Positions 36,220-46,410 are shown, numbered from the stretch's first letter. The stretch: 64,000 nucleotides of DNA from Candidatus Methanomassiliicoccus intestinalis Issoire-Mx1 (GCF_000404225.1 NC_021353.1:868001-932000), one strand, 5' to 3'. A program made the numbers and translations. Notes: generated from the letters alone by a model not told the origin.

Positions 36220-36870
36220 TTAGTTCAACGCTGCTTTTAGTTTGTTGACACTGTCTGATGCATTTTCAGCATAAATGTCGGCACCAATCTTATCTGCCCA
36301 ATCTTGGGTAACAGGTGCTCCACCAACCATGGTCTTAAATTTGTCACGAACGCTGTCTTCTTTTAGCAGCTCTTCGATTCTAATCTGGTTAACCATGGTG
36401 CTTGTCATCAAAGCTGAAGATCCGATCACATCTGCATTATGCTTTTTAGCTTCCTCAATAAAGTCTTTAACTGGAACGTCACGTCCTAAGTTGACAACGT
36501 TATACCCAGCTATCTTAAGCATAATTGCCACAATGTCTTTTCCAATCGAATGAATGTCTCCTTCAATAGTTCCGATCACAATTGTGCCTAGGCCAGAACC
36601 TTCTGAAACGCCCATCTTTTCAAGGTATGGATTCAGAACATCGATACCTGCAGTCATTGCATCAGATGCAGCCACGACATGAGGAAGGAATAGCTGTTTT
36701 GCTTCATATTTTGCTGCGATCTCATTCATTGCTTTTGTGAAACCGTTAGCGATAACATCTACAGGATTCATTCCCGCTTTGATTGCTTCCTCAGCAGCTT
36801 CAACTGCGGAGTCTGCATCATATTCAAGGACTGCATTTCTGGCCTTTTCTATTATTTCTTCATTAGACAT
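36220..36870 (-). CDS. mttC: Trimethylamine corrinoid protein
   Basis: A 216-residue B12 protein that takes the methyl group from MttB. Helical domain (QLFLPHVVAASDAMTAGIDVLNPY) and B12 domain with GDIHSIGKD (cobalt His), GSSALMTSTMV and VGGAPVTQDWADKIGAD. AAGGAGGAT precedes the ATG, 12 bp after mttB. Assigned to trimethylamine because it directly follows mttB and is more distant by eye from the MtmC pair than from MtbC. Confidence 0.92.
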   Translation of the reverse strand: MSNEEIIEKARNAVLEYDADSAVEAAEEAIKAGMNPVDVIANGFTKAMNEIAAKYEAKQLFLPHVVAASDAMTAGIDVLNPYLEKMGVSEGSGLGTIVIGTIEGDIHSIGKDIVAIMLKIAGYNVVNLGRDVPVKDFIEEAKKHNADVIGSSALMTSTMVNQIRIEELLKEDSVRDKFKTMVGGAPVTQDWADKIGADIYAENASDSVNKLKAALN

Positions 36871-36882
36871 TTAGTATCCTCC

Positions 36883-38373
36883 TTATAATTGGCCTCTGAA
36901 TGCCTTGTCTCCTTTTTCGACGATAGCGTTCATATCTTTGAGTATGTCAGCATCGATCGGAGATACAACATGGTCAGCCAGTATTTGTAAAACTTTTTCA
37001 TGAGCTACAACATCCAGACTCTTACGTCCAGCATTTACCCAGTCTCCCAACATATCTCTGTTGATAATCTGAGGATCAGATGGTAAATCTATGTTTGCCA
37101 TTGTTGTTTTGTGACTTAGGAAATTATTTCCAACACCGACTTTCTGGATAGCTTCAACGGCAAGGGTCTCTTCATTTACAGGAATTCCCTGCATCACTTT
37201 CTTGACCATTGAGATGATATCGTTGTCGATCACTAACTGTTCCATTGAAAATGTCATGCCAAGTTCCAACATACCTGCACCATAAATGGTGTTAGCACCA
37301 GACAGAGCGGGAAGAATTGTGGTGATTGTCTTCTCGTGCCCTGCTTGTACATCAGGTACCTTGGCGTCAGCCTATATGCCGGCCACAAAAGTTGGCAATC
37401 CGTAGTATTGACCCAACTTGGCGACAGATGCGCTGATCATGCCTAATTCTGGAGAACCAACAGGTGCGGTTCCTCTCTTTATATCGAAGGTTGTAGTAGA
37501 GCTACCATACCATACTTTTGCTCCAGGAACAGCTAACTGAGATAATACGATTCCAGCTAGAACTTCTGCATTGTGTGTAACTAGTGTTCCTGCTAGGTAA
37601 ATTGGAGCAGATCCACCTGACATTGCCATACTCAGGACGTTTGTCGGAATTCCCAGGCGAGCGCCCTTGATAATTACTTGACAGGCATTGCTGCTTAATT
37701 CTAACGGGCTTGTTGGACAAACCAGCATAGACATTAATGGCTTCTTTCTTGCTTCTTCTTCATTTCCGCCATATATTGCCTTAGCTAATTCGAAGTAGTA
37801 TTCTACATTCTCTCCAACAGGATCAATATGATGGAAGTGTTTAGTTGTATTTGTTACAGAAGTGTACATCTCATGTACGTCTTCTTTTCCTTTTCCAGCC
37901 CAATCACGAGCAGAAACAGCCAGTGAAAAATAATCTACATTGTCTGCCCAATCCACTAACTTTGCAACAGTTGCAAGGTCTTTATCTGTGGAATCAACAG
38001 TCTCGTATTGGCCAGGACCTTTATAGTTACATACCTGAATACCAGTTCCAAAGCAGGTCCAGTGAACTTTTCCTTTGTGTTCCTGAACAAGCTTGTTCTT
38101 CTTTTCTCTTCCATATAATTCAAATCTAGATGGAGCAGTAGATAAAGCCCTTCTAACAATGTGTTCGGGTATCTTTACCATTCTTGTCTTTTCGTTTACT
38201 TCACATCCTGCATTTTTAAAGATCTGCAAAGCCTCGTCATCAGATACCTGAATACCTGGGTTTTGCAAAACTTCCATCGTGGCGTAATCGATAGATCTTA
38301 GACTGTCTTCAGTATAGAGATCTAGTTTCACGCCTTCCAGGATGTTTTTTCCTGGGTAGTAGTGCTTACTCAT
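36883..38373 (-). CDS. mttB: Trimethylamine methyltransferase (pyrrolysine protein)
   Basis: Demethylates trimethylamine to dimethylamine with transfer to MttC. 496 residues including pyrrolysine at the amber codon 37374-37372 (PTFVAG-I-Pyl-ADAKVPD), the position known from Methanosarcina MttB (495 residues). ANTIYGAGMLELGMTFSMEQLV after the amber and LVCPTSPLELS before it are conserved. ATG 38373 with AGAGGTGA at good spacing is chosen; the open frame extends six to ten codons further but without a ribosome site. The 190-bp gap before it holds its promoter. No strong stem-loop follows this amber codon. Confidence 0.96.
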
Positions 38374-38563
38374 ATATTCACCTCTTTTCTTTTTTCTTAC
38401 CAATTATTGTTTATCATTATCTAATCAGCTTGGTTGATATATTCCAAATTAGTCTTAAATATCTAAACTGGCGCCAGAAAAATCTAGATGGACCAGGAGG
38501 AATCATGTAATCATTTTCAGATGTAATGATATGATCCATCCAGACGTCTGGCATTGTTCAGAT

Positions 38564-39973
38564 TTAAGCTTTAAGTTTCCCCATGTTGCGGAAGTGTTCG
38601 CAGCAGTTGATCTTTGTATCAAGGAGCCTCTCGATATTCATCTTGGCAGCTATTCCCTTTGGAACTCCTGGGATTGCTGTGACTACACCGAGACCAAGTT
38701 CTTCTCTCAGATCTTTCATGACATATTCATCAGCGAGATCTATTGAAGAAACTCCTAATTTCTTAGCTACGTATTCTTTCGCTTCGGAAATTTTCATGCT
38801 TTTGGAATATTCCATCCTGGCGACAAGGTCGCCTGCGGTCCTAATGCCCCCCATACCAGAGCTAACATAGTGTGGAAGAGCCATGCCGGCGGGGTCGCCG
38901 ACCCCAACCTATATACCGTCGACGCCAGCAATCTCGACCATGGCCTTACTACAGCGAGTCATTGCATCAAGAGAAGGTGTCTCAGTCATTGGTATTCCTC
39001 CAACACCCATACCCATGTTTGCATGGCAGGGTATCGGTGACACTTTGACGCATTCTTTTATGAATGTAAGAGCGCGGGCTAGATTCCACGCTAAGCTTTT
39101 TCCAGTGTTTGTATTAACAACTGGTCCAAATACACTGGCTCCAGCTTTTGCAGCAAGCTTTACTTGTTGATGTGGACAGAGACCAGCAACGATCTGACCA
39201 TCATATTCTAACTCTCCGTGAATACCTAAAACGAGTTCCCCGGACATTCCTAAATTAATGTATGCTTGAGGACACTCCTTTCTCAGCATTTCAACTCCCC
39301 TGAGAGTTGCTACGAAGTCCCCATCACCTGCAGATGCAGTTGTATCAAAATCAAATCCATCTGCACCAGCAGACATGATCTTTGTTGACACAAAATGAAT
39401 ATCTCTAGCTAGATGGTCTACAGCGGCTTCACATGATTCCCTTGCTTCCTGAATTTTAAATTCTCTCATAAGATCGGCAGGGTTTCCATATGGCCCATCA
39501 GGACTGTAGTACAATCCCATGTTTGGCATAGCACCATAGAAATATGGGATTACTAAATTGTTCTGCGCAGTTTCCATAGCCTGCATTTCATTAGCAATAA
39601 TTGGTTTGACTGGTTTTATACTGTAATCTGCATGTGCTAATTCAAATGTGTCAGCACCCATTGCTCTTTCATGGGTTAATGCACCAGTCAGTCTGCTTAT
39701 CGGTATGCCTAGACCACTGTTACCAGTATCGCCTTCAAGGTCTATTTGTCCAATATCATATGTAAGGACAACTTCCTTACCAACTTCAACACCAACAGTC
39801 CTGTTCGAATCGATTAGAATTTCCAATAAGAAATCTATATCATCCGAGGTTAAGTTTGGTACTGATGCAATATCTGCGGCATCAGCTATTCCCTCATTAA
39901 TGTCGTCTAAAATTTGCTGGCGACTGAGGTATAGCCTTTTACCATCTCCCCTTCTAATTGGGTATTCTGCCAT
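38564..39973 (-). CDS. mtbB: Dimethylamine methyltransferase (pyrrolysine protein)
   Basis: Demethylates dimethylamine to monomethylamine with transfer to MtbC. 469 residues; the amber at 38911-38909 lies in EIAGVDGI-Pyl-VGVGDPAGM, equal to Pyl356 of Methanosarcina MtbB. N-terminus AEYPIRRGDGKR is conserved; MNIERLLDTKINCCEHFR near the end as well. GAGGTGA ribosome site. Follows mtbC by 9 bp. Confidence 0.96.
38891..38905 (-). promoter_or_regulatory. Stem-loop directly after the mtbB amber codon
   Basis: GGGGTC-ggc-GACCCC, a 6-bp GC-rich stem with 3-nt loop starting 3 nt after UAG. It could slow ribosomes at the pyrrolysine codon as PYLIS does, though such an element is not established for mtbB. 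Confidence 0.4.
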
Positions 39974-39982
39974 AATTTCACC

Positions 39983-40627
39983 TCACTTTTTTACAAGAGA
40001 TAATGCAACCTGAACAGCGTCATTTGCATTCTCGCCATATCCGTCTGCTCCAATCTTATCGGCCCATGCTTGAGTGGCTGGAGCTCCTCCTACCATGACT
40101 TTGACGCCATCGCGTAGTCCTTCTTCCTTCAATTTTTCAATAGCTTCTCTCTGAACTACCATGGATGTGGTCATCAATGCAGACATTCCAAGCATTGTGC
40201 AGCCGTTTTTAATCTCATTAATAAACTTTGAAGTTGGTACATCTCTACCTAAGTCATGTACATCAAAACCCGCACACTGGAGAAGCGTAGATACGATTGA
40301 TTTTCCAATATCATGAACATCTCCTTCTACGGTACCCATAACAACACTTGCAATCTTACTGCTAGCTGATTCTACAGGAAGATCCGCTTCCAGAACTTTG
40401 ACAGCAGCGGTCATTGCATCAGCCGCACTCAAAACATGTGGTAAGAACAGTTTACCTCTTTCAAAACGGACACCAACTTCGGTCATTCCAGTACCTAGGA
40501 CTCCAATAATTTCCAATGGATCCATTCCCGCCTTTCTGGCTTTATCTACTGTTGCCAGGAGGTTGGACTTATTGTATGCTACCATCGCATCAAACAATTC
40601 TTTTGTTTCAGTTTCGAATTCGCCCAT
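39983..40627 (-). CDS. mtbC: Dimethylamine corrinoid protein
   Basis: A 214-residue B12 protein partnered with MtbB. LFLPHVLSAADAMTAAVKVLEADLP in the helical part; GDVHDIGKS with the cobalt-ligating His, MSALMTTSMVV and VGGAPATQAWADKIGADGYGENA in the B12 domain. GAGGTGA precedes ATG 40627. First gene of mtbC-mtbB; a TATA-like TTATTAAAT about 28 bp upstream would give a very short leader. Confidence 0.93.
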   Translation of the reverse strand: MGEFETETKELFDAMVAYNKSNLLATVDKARKAGMDPLEIIGVLGTGMTEVGVRFERGKLFLPHVLSAADAMTAAVKVLEADLPVESASSKIASVVMGTVEGDVHDIGKSIVSTLLQCAGFDVHDLGRDVPTSKFINEIKNGCTMLGMSALMTTSMVVQREAIEKLKEEGLRDGVKVMVGGAPATQAWADKIGADGYGENANDAVQVALSLVKK

Positions 40628-40655
40628 TAGTTCACCTCAATAAATAGTTTGATTT

Positions 40656-40710
40656 AATAAAAAAATAAAAAGAAAGGGTTTGTAGATGAGCAGATAACTA
40701 TGAATTATCC
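40656..40710 (-). terminator. Terminator-like element upstream of mtbC
   Basis: On the minus strand it reads GGATAATTCATAGTTATCT, ten bases, then CAAACCC and long T tracts, ending 28 bp before mtbC. The 19-mer is identical to that after mtmB copy 2 and the T-rich block to that after amt. In sense orientation in front of mtbC it may be an attenuator or a remnant of a lost upstream methyltransferase gene. Confidence 0.55.
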
Positions 40711-40892
40711 ATCATTGCAACAAAAATTGTAATAATTTATAATGTTAGTAATTATTTTTTAAAATAATACAAAAATTGCACATATCAACTGATGATCCAA
40801 CGAGAATTTAATAAAAAATATTCTCACAGTATGCCTGTAACCTTAACTGAGATTAAACATATATAGTTTGGATCAACATCACAAATTCAGGC

Positions 40893-42077
40893 ATGATCAT
40901 GAATGGTGAAAAGATAATAGACGGGATCTACTGGGTAGGGGCAATTGATTGGGATGTAAGAAGTTTCCATGGTTACTGCACTCCCAGAGGGACTACATAT
41001 AATGCGTATCTAATTACTGGAGATAAGAACATCTTGGTGGATACTGTAAAAAAACCGTTTCTTAATGAATTGCTAGAACGCATCAGTAGCATTATTGATC
41101 CAAAAGATATTGATATCATAGTATCAAACCACACAGAAATGGATCATTCGGGTTGCCTTCTTGAGTTGCAGTCGATTACAGGGGCGACCGTTTTAGCATC
41201 TAAAAAAGGTGTTGAAGGTCTAAAAATGCATTTTCCTGATTTGAAAACTGAAGAAGTCAAGGACGGACAGGAAATAAAGTGCGGTTCTAAAACTCTTAAA
41301 TTCATTGACACTCCTATGCTTCATTGGCCGGATTCCATGTTTACATACATCCCTGAAGATGGGCTTTTATTCAGCATGGATGCGTTTGGTCAGCACTATG
41401 CTGTTTCTAAAAGATTTGATGATGAAGCTGATCAGGATATATTATATCAAGAAGCTCAAAAATATTATGCAAATATTATAACCCCCTTCAGTGCCAGGGT
41501 TATAAAGACACTTGAAAAAGCAAAAGATCTTGACATTAAAATCTTAGCAACCTCACATGGAGTAATTTGGAGAACAGATCTTGACAAGATTATTTCGCTT
41601 TATTCTCAATGGGCATCTAACAATACTCCTCAAAAGGCACTTATTGTCTATGACAGCATGTGGGGAAGTACTGGAATTATGGCAAAAGAGATTGCTGAAG
41701 GAATCGCATCAGAGGGTGTAGATGTAGAGATTATAAAGCTCTCTGAGACGGATCGCAGTGAAGCAATGGCTCGTATTTTGACCTCCAGAGCAGTTATCAT
41801 GGGTACCCCGACTCTTAATAACAATATGTTCCCGACTGTAGCTGATATGGCAGTATACATGAAAGGATTGAGACCGAAAGGACGAATTGGTGCAGCATTT
41901 GGATCATTTGGATGGGCTGGAGGAGCAGTTAAGGACCTGCAAAATATTATGAAGGATGGAGGGCTAAATATGTTTTTTGAGCCTCTAGAAGTTCAATATA
42001 TACCAGACTCTTCTGCAAAACAAAGATGCTTCGACTTCGGTAAAGAGATTGCTTTAAAGATAAAATCTGAACCCTAA
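40893..42077 (+). CDS. fprA: A-type flavoprotein, F420H2 oxidase-like (flavodiiron protein)
   Basis: A 394-residue flavodiiron protein that reduces O2 to water with electrons from F420H2, protecting methanogens. The metallo-beta-lactamase domain carries the diiron ligands in SNHTEMDHSG, PMLHWPDSM, SMDAFGQH and TSHGVIW. The flavodoxin domain starts near 250 (ALIVYDSMWGSTGIMAKEIAEG). Single transcription unit with a TATA box ACATATATAG upstream and an inverted repeat GAGAAT...ATTCTC at 40802-40825. ATG 40893 or 40899. Confidence 0.93.
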   Translation: MIMNGEKIIDGIYWVGAIDWDVRSFHGYCTPRGTTYNAYLITGDKNILVDTVKKPFLNELLERISSIIDPKDIDIIVSNHTEMDHSGCLLELQSITGATVLASKKGVEGLKMHFPDLKTEEVKDGQEIKCGSKTLKFIDTPMLHWPDSMFTYIPEDGLLFSMDAFGQHYAVSKRFDDEADQDILYQEAQKYYANIITPFSARVIKTLEKAKDLDIKILATSHGVIWRTDLDKIISLYSQWASNNTPQKALIVYDSMWGSTGIMAKEIAEGIASEGVDVEIIKLSETDRSEAMARILTSRAVIMGTPTLNNNMFPTVADMAVYMKGLRPKGRIGAAFGSFGWAGGAVKDLQNIMKDGGLNMFFEPLEVQYIPDSSAKQRCFDFGKEIALKIKSEP

Positions 42078-42083
42078 TCGAGC

Positions 42084-42112
42084 AGAACTGAGCTCGCTCT
42101 CGGCTCAGTTCT
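42084..42112 (+). terminator. Terminator hairpin after fprA
   Basis: Perfect 9-bp stem AGAACTGAG/CTCAGTTCT with an 11-nt loop, seven bases past the fprA stop. Only a weak T-rich tract follows. Confidence 0.6.
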
Positions 42113-42428
42113 ATCCGTCTTTATTCCGCCTACTCCGTATTTTGTCGGATTATATTTTTTCCGTTATCCACATACCCAGATGTGATATACGATATACTTT
42201 ACCATATTAAGTAATCAATCATGTAATCAATATGATAATAAATACAAAATTATGGTTACCTATGATCGTTTTTGAGTTAGCCAAATTTGTTTTAATACTC
42301 TCTTATATAGCTAAGCCTCATTTCCAATTTCACAAGGTGAGCCTGCCTGCGCATTATATAATTAGGGACTTCATAGTCTTTCACATGTTTGGAGAACGCG
42401 GCTGTTTCACTACTAAGAGGGCAAATTT
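42113..42428. other. Intergenic region before nrdD
   Basis: AT-rich, no gene. A TATA-like ATTATATAATTAGG (about 42353-42366) and GAGGGCAAATTT before the ATG mark the nrdD promoter and ribosome site. The 66-codon frame at 42232 overlaps them and is not believed. Confidence 0.5.
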
Positions 42429-44525
42429 ATGAAAGCTGCAGGACAAACCAGAGTTAATTATTCAGATAGTAAGGAATCTACCGAACTAACTCTATTCGTA
42501 AGAACATCGGATGAAGAGCTCAAAGCATGGGACAAATCTAGAATTTATGATGCTCTAATGAGAGAAACGACAATCAGTGAAGATGCCGCAATGATCGTAT
42601 CCCGCGAAGTGGAGAAAATGATCGGGGAACTTAATATCGAGGTTATAACGGCACCTCTGATAAGAGAACTTACAAATGCCAAGCTTGTGGAATATGGTTT
42701 ATCATCTGTACGTAAACAACACACTCGGCTGGGAGTTCCTCTCTATGATGCAAGACAGATAATCATGTGCCCGAATAAAGAAAATGCCAATGTTCCACAT
42801 GGTCCTGAAGCTACAAATCTGACTCTTGCTGAGAATATTAAAAAGGAATTTGCTCTTCTGGAAGTATTTACACAAGATCTTGCTGATGCCCATATGAAAG
42901 GTGATATTCACCTTCATGATCTTGGAATGGTTGATCGGCCATATTGTTCTGGGCAGTCAATCGAATACGTAAAAAAATTCGGATTGAATCTGCCAAATGC
43001 ACTATCTATTGCAAAACCCGCTAAACACCCAGAGGTTCTTATAGAGCAGATTGTTAAATTCTCAGCAGCTCTCCAAGGACACTTTTCTGGAGCTATCGGC
43101 TGGGACGCATTTAATCTATTTTTAGCTCCCTATCTCGGCGATGTTGATGACGACCGCATGAGGCAGCTGGCACAGATCTTAGTATATGAATTTGCACAGC
43201 AGGCCGTAGCCAGAGGTGGACAGTCTATCTTTTCAGATCTTAACCTTTATTGGGAAGTTCCAGATCATTTTGTTGGTGTTCCTGCAATTGGACCTGGCGG
43301 GAAGTTTACAGGCTTGAATTACGAGGATTACATTGAAGATTCCCAGAGATTTGTGAATGCTCTCTTTGATGTGTACATGAATGGAGATGCGATGGGCAGA
43401 CCGTTTTTCTTCCCGAAACCAGAAGTTCACATGACTGAAAAATTCTTTAAGACTGATGGTCATGAAGAGTTTTTGGAAAAGATTTCCAGGGTTGCATCTG
43501 AAAAAGGAAATACGTATTTTGTATTTGACAGGGGAAACACAGCTAAGATCTCAGAATGCTGCAGATTATCATTCAAACTGGAGCAGAACGATCTGGATGA
43601 TGCAAAGACGCCTTGGAAAATGAGGTACTCTGCAATGCAGAATGTTACAATTAACCTGCCGCGTGCGGCTTATGAAGCAAACCAGAACGATTCCAGACTA
43701 CTTGAAATACTAACAGAACGTCTGGAAATGGTGGCTAAAGCGCACATCCAGAAAAGGGAATTCATTACTCAGTTGTTCAACATGGGAAAAAATGGTCCGC
43801 TGTCGCTTCTCACTATGAACCTGGATGGAGAATCGTACTACCGCATTCATAAATCTTCATTTTTAGTAGGAATGGTAGGGCTTAATGAAATGGTGCAGTA
43901 TCATACCGGGGAAGAGATGCATCAGTCTAAAGATGCTACCATGTTTGGCCTTAAAGTCATAGCGCACATGAAGAAAGAAGCGGAGAGGATCGGAGCAGAA
44001 TACGGTCTCAAAATGCCCCTTGAGCAGACGCCGGCAGAATCAACAGCATACCGCTTTGCAAAGCTGGATATGAAATATTATCCACTGCAGTCTCCCACAG
44101 TTGTTAGAGGAAACAAATCTAAGGGAGAGGTCTACTACACCAACTCGACTTATATGAACGTAGGGGCTAAGATTTCTGCCATCGACAGGGTGAAACAGGA
44201 AGGAAGATTCCATCCCCTCATTGATGCAGGAGCTCTCACGCATGTTTGGTTGGGAGAATCAAAACCTCCGGCTGAGAGTATTGCTTCATTTGTCGTTAAA
44301 ACATTCCAAAATACGCAGAATGCTCAGATAGCGTTCAGCCCGGAGTTCACTTCCTGTCTCAGCTGTGGAAAAACTGTCCGCGGCCTGAAACCATCATGTC
44401 CCGCATGCGGATCACCGGATATTGAAGGGATGACTCGTGTTACTGGTTTCTTCTCTAAAACAAGAGGCTGGAATAAGGGAAAGATTGGAGAGCTTAATGA
44501 CAGGACACGCAATACGATTGGGTAA
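42429..44525 (+). CDS. nrdD: Anaerobic ribonucleoside-triphosphate reductase
   Basis: Class III glycyl-radical reductase making dNTPs under anoxia. 698 residues. N-terminal ATP-cone-like region (1-90), the ten-stranded barrel with GDIHLHDLGM and CCRLSF, then a zinc site C-LSC...CPAC near 637-655, and the C-terminal glycyl radical loop RVTGFFSKTRGWNKGKIGELNDR. The activase NrdG is not adjacent. Codon use is slightly more GC-rich than in surrounding genes. Confidence 0.95.
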   Translation: MKAAGQTRVNYSDSKESTELTLFVRTSDEELKAWDKSRIYDALMRETTISEDAAMIVSREVEKMIGELNIEVITAPLIRELTNAKLVEYGLSSVRKQHTRLGVPLYDARQIIMCPNKENANVPHGPEATNLTLAENIKKEFALLEVFTQDLADAHMKGDIHLHDLGMVDRPYCSGQSIEYVKKFGLNLPNALSIAKPAKHPEVLIEQIVKFSAALQGHFSGAIGWDAFNLFLAPYLGDVDDDRMRQLAQILVYEFAQQAVARGGQSIFSDLNLYWEVPDHFVGVPAIGPGGKFTGLNYEDYIEDSQRFVNALFDVYMNGDAMGRPFFFPKPEVHMTEKFFKTDGHEEFLEKISRVASEKGNTYFVFDRGNTAKISECCRLSFKLEQNDLDDAKTPWKMRYSAMQNVTINLPRAAYEANQNDSRLLEILTERLEMVAKAHIQKREFITQLFNMGKNGPLSLLTMNLDGESYYRIHKSSFLVGMVGLNEMVQYHTGEEMHQSKDATMFGLKVIAHMKKEAERIGAEYGLKMPLEQTPAESTAYRFAKLDMKYYPLQSPTVVRGNKSKGEVYYTNSTYMNVGAKISAIDRVKQEGRFHPLIDAGALTHVWLGESKPPAESIASFVVKTFQNTQNAQIAFSPEFTSCLSCGKTVRGLKPSCPACGSPDIEGMTRVTGFFSKTRGWNKGKIGELNDRTRNTIG

Positions 44526-44644
44526 ATAAACACCCTGTCAAACCTCTTCTAATTATTTTTTTAATGATGATCGTCAGCATATCAGTGTCTTGGTAACGTC
44601 ACAACTATAGAAAATAAAATAATGGACATTGTGAATTAAAGATC

Positions 44645-45241
44645 GTGCAGCCACTATCAAATATTAGAACGGCGGCAGCAGTTGGTCTTACTGGAATAGC
44701 AGTGTTTTCAATATGCTGGATTTGTGCAGTTGTCTCTGATTCTTCATGGATATTTGGTGTGAATATGATTAGCGATCTTGGAGTATCAGATACAAATGCT
44801 CATTATTTTTTCAATTATGGATGCATGTCTGCTGGAATACTCATTTACATCTATGGAATATTGGCTGCATACTTCAGCGGATCAACTTTAGATCGAATAA
44901 GTTACGTACTTATTGCATTAGCAGGAATGTTCCTGATAGGTGTTGGAATATTTACAGAGGATGTGGGGTGGCCCCATAACTTATGTGCATATTCGTTATT
45001 CATTTCTATATCCATTTCTGCTTTGATCCGGTTAATTTTGTATGTCATTTATAAAAATACATTGTCTGCTGTGGTGACGGCAGTCTTGATTCTATTAATA
45101 GTTGTCATTGCTCTTACTCAAACATTTCCATTTCTGGAAGCATCTGCTGTTATACTTATCATGATCTGGATTGCTCTGAATTGTCTAATTTCTATACTGG
45201 AGATGAAAAAAGAGGGCTTTGAAAGCAAAGTCCCGACATAG
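44645..45241 (+). CDS. DUF998 family membrane protein
   Basis: A 198-residue protein with six hydrophobic helices. GVNMISDLGVSDT after helix 1 and FTEDVGWPHNLCAY before helix 4 are the DUF998 signature. GTG start at 44645. The stop is TAG, followed in frame by TGA after three codons, so amber readthrough would add few residues. Function unknown. Confidence 0.75.
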   Translation: MQPLSNIRTAAAVGLTGIAVFSICWICAVVSDSSWIFGVNMISDLGVSDTNAHYFFNYGCMSAGILIYIYGILAAYFSGSTLDRISYVLIALAGMFLIGVGIFTEDVGWPHNLCAYSLFISISISALIRLILYVIYKNTLSAVVTAVLILLIVVIALTQTFPFLEASAVILIMIWIALNCLISILEMKKEGFESKVPT

Positions 45242-45271
45242 ATTTCACATTGATGTCTTTTGATATTGCAT

Positions 45272-45631
45272 TTACATGCGTTTGCCGCATTTTGGACAGA
45301 ACACATATTGCGAGTTATCTAAAGTTTCTCCGCACCATGGACAGTATGTCTTTTGGGATGATGTGCTGAATCCGCCATCGTTGTCGAATGGATATTTATT
45401 CCTAACCTCATCTTTGCTGTCTGTAATATCATACAGTGAGAAACGTTTACTTCCAACAGCATTATTGAGGTGCCAGATTACAAGAAATATTCCAGCAAGT
45501 ATGAATATTATGCCAAATAAACCGCCACCTGAAGGTATGGAGCTCAAGAAGAATATGCCAAATATGACCATCAATGCTGCAACTATAAAGCTCATTGCAG
45601 AGATCTCTCTACCCGGCGTGATGCGTTTCAT
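45272..45631 (-). CDS. Small membrane protein with C-terminal zinc ribbon
   Basis: A 119-residue protein: two membrane helices (SFIVAALMVIFGIFFLSS and FGIIFILAGIFLVIWHL), a polar stretch, then a zinc ribbon YCPWCGETL...FCPKCGKRM. This layout is common in archaeal small membrane proteins of unknown role. Converges on the DUF998 gene. Confidence 0.7.
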   Translation of the reverse strand: MKRITPGREISAMSFIVAALMVIFGIFFLSSIPSGGGLFGIIFILAGIFLVIWHLNNAVGSKRFSLYDITDSKDEVRNKYPFDNDGGFSTSSQKTYCPWCGETLDNSQYVFCPKCGKRM

Positions 45632-45690
45632 TAACAGTGTATCTATTCTTAGATTAATATTACTTTGGATTTAATTCTGCATACGTGAAC

Positions 45691-46062
45691 TTACTTCTCA
45701 GTTGAAGATTCATCCTTTTTGCCGCTTGTAAGTTCAAGACCAACGATACCCGCGATGATCAGCATTATAAATAAGACCTGAACAACGTTCACAGGATCTC
45801 CGAGCAGCACTATTCCGGCGATTACGGCTCCGACAGCACCTATGCCAACCCAGACCGCGTAAGCAGTACCAACGGGAATCCCACCGTCCATTCCTTTAGA
45901 TAGAAACACCAGACTGATGAGGATGAAAGCAACAGTGACAATGGTGTAGGGTATATGTGTAAATCCTTCAGAGAATTTCATTGATACTGCCCAGACAGTC
46001 TCCATGATTCCTCCGATCGTCAGATATGCCCATGAAAGTTTCTTGCTTGGAATATTTGACAT
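45691..46062 (-). CDS. SMR-family exporter subunit, SugE/Gdx-like
   Basis: A 123-residue four-helix small multidrug resistance protein. The helix-1 Glu is in IMETVWAVSMKFSEGFTH, a pattern of guanidinium exporters (Gdx/SugE: E-x-x-W-x-x-x-M-K). PVGTAYAVWVGIGAVGAVIAGIVLL is the helix 3 dimerisation motif. Adjacent to a second SMR gene, so a heterodimer such as YkkCD/GdnCD is likely. Exports guanidinium or a cationic drug in exchange for protons. Confidence 0.85.
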   Translation of the reverse strand: MSNIPSKKLSWAYLTIGGIMETVWAVSMKFSEGFTHIPYTIVTVAFILISLVFLSKGMDGGIPVGTAYAVWVGIGAVGAVIAGIVLLGDPVNVVQVLFIMLIIAGIVGLELTSGKKDESSTEK

Positions 46063-46410
46063 TTAAAGCCCCGCTGTCAGATGTATGCCGACGATGCCGA
46101 TGACAATGAACAATATGAACATGATGCGTAGATATGTGACGGGTTCCTTGTAAAGAATCATGCCGCCCACTAATGTTCCTATGGCGCCTATTCCTGTCCA
46201 GATCGCATATGCCATGCCTACAGGAATTTCTTTCATAACCAGAGACAGGAAGAATAAACTGCCGAACATTGTGACCGCAGTCACCAGCGTCCATTTCAGA
46301 TTCTTCAGTTTATTAGATTTCTCTAACGCTATAACCCAACATGGTTCCAGCAGACCAGCTATGATTAAGAGTATCCATATGAGTATAGCCACCCTACCAA
46401 AAATTAGCAC
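46063..46410 (-). CDS. SMR-family exporter subunit, partner of the SugE-like protein
   Basis: A 115-residue four-helix SMR protein. The helix-1 Glu is in GLLEPCWVIALEKSNKL; GMAYAIWTGIGAIGTLVGGMILY lies in helix 3. Its stop directly abuts the ATG of the second subunit, a typical layout for heteromeric SMR pairs in which the two subunits have opposite membrane orientation. The M-K of helix 1 is changed to L-E, as often in one member of the pair. Confidence 0.85.
   Translation of the reverse strand: MLIFGRVAILIWILLIIAGLLEPCWVIALEKSNKLKNLKWTLVTAVTMFGSLFFLSLVMKEIPVGMAYAIWTGIGAIGTLVGGMILYKEPVTYLRIMFILFIVIGIVGIHLTAGL

Noticed and set aside
42232..42432. 66-codon frame before nrdD
   Set aside because: It overlaps the nrdD promoter, ribosome site and start codon, and has no ribosome site or recognisable family.
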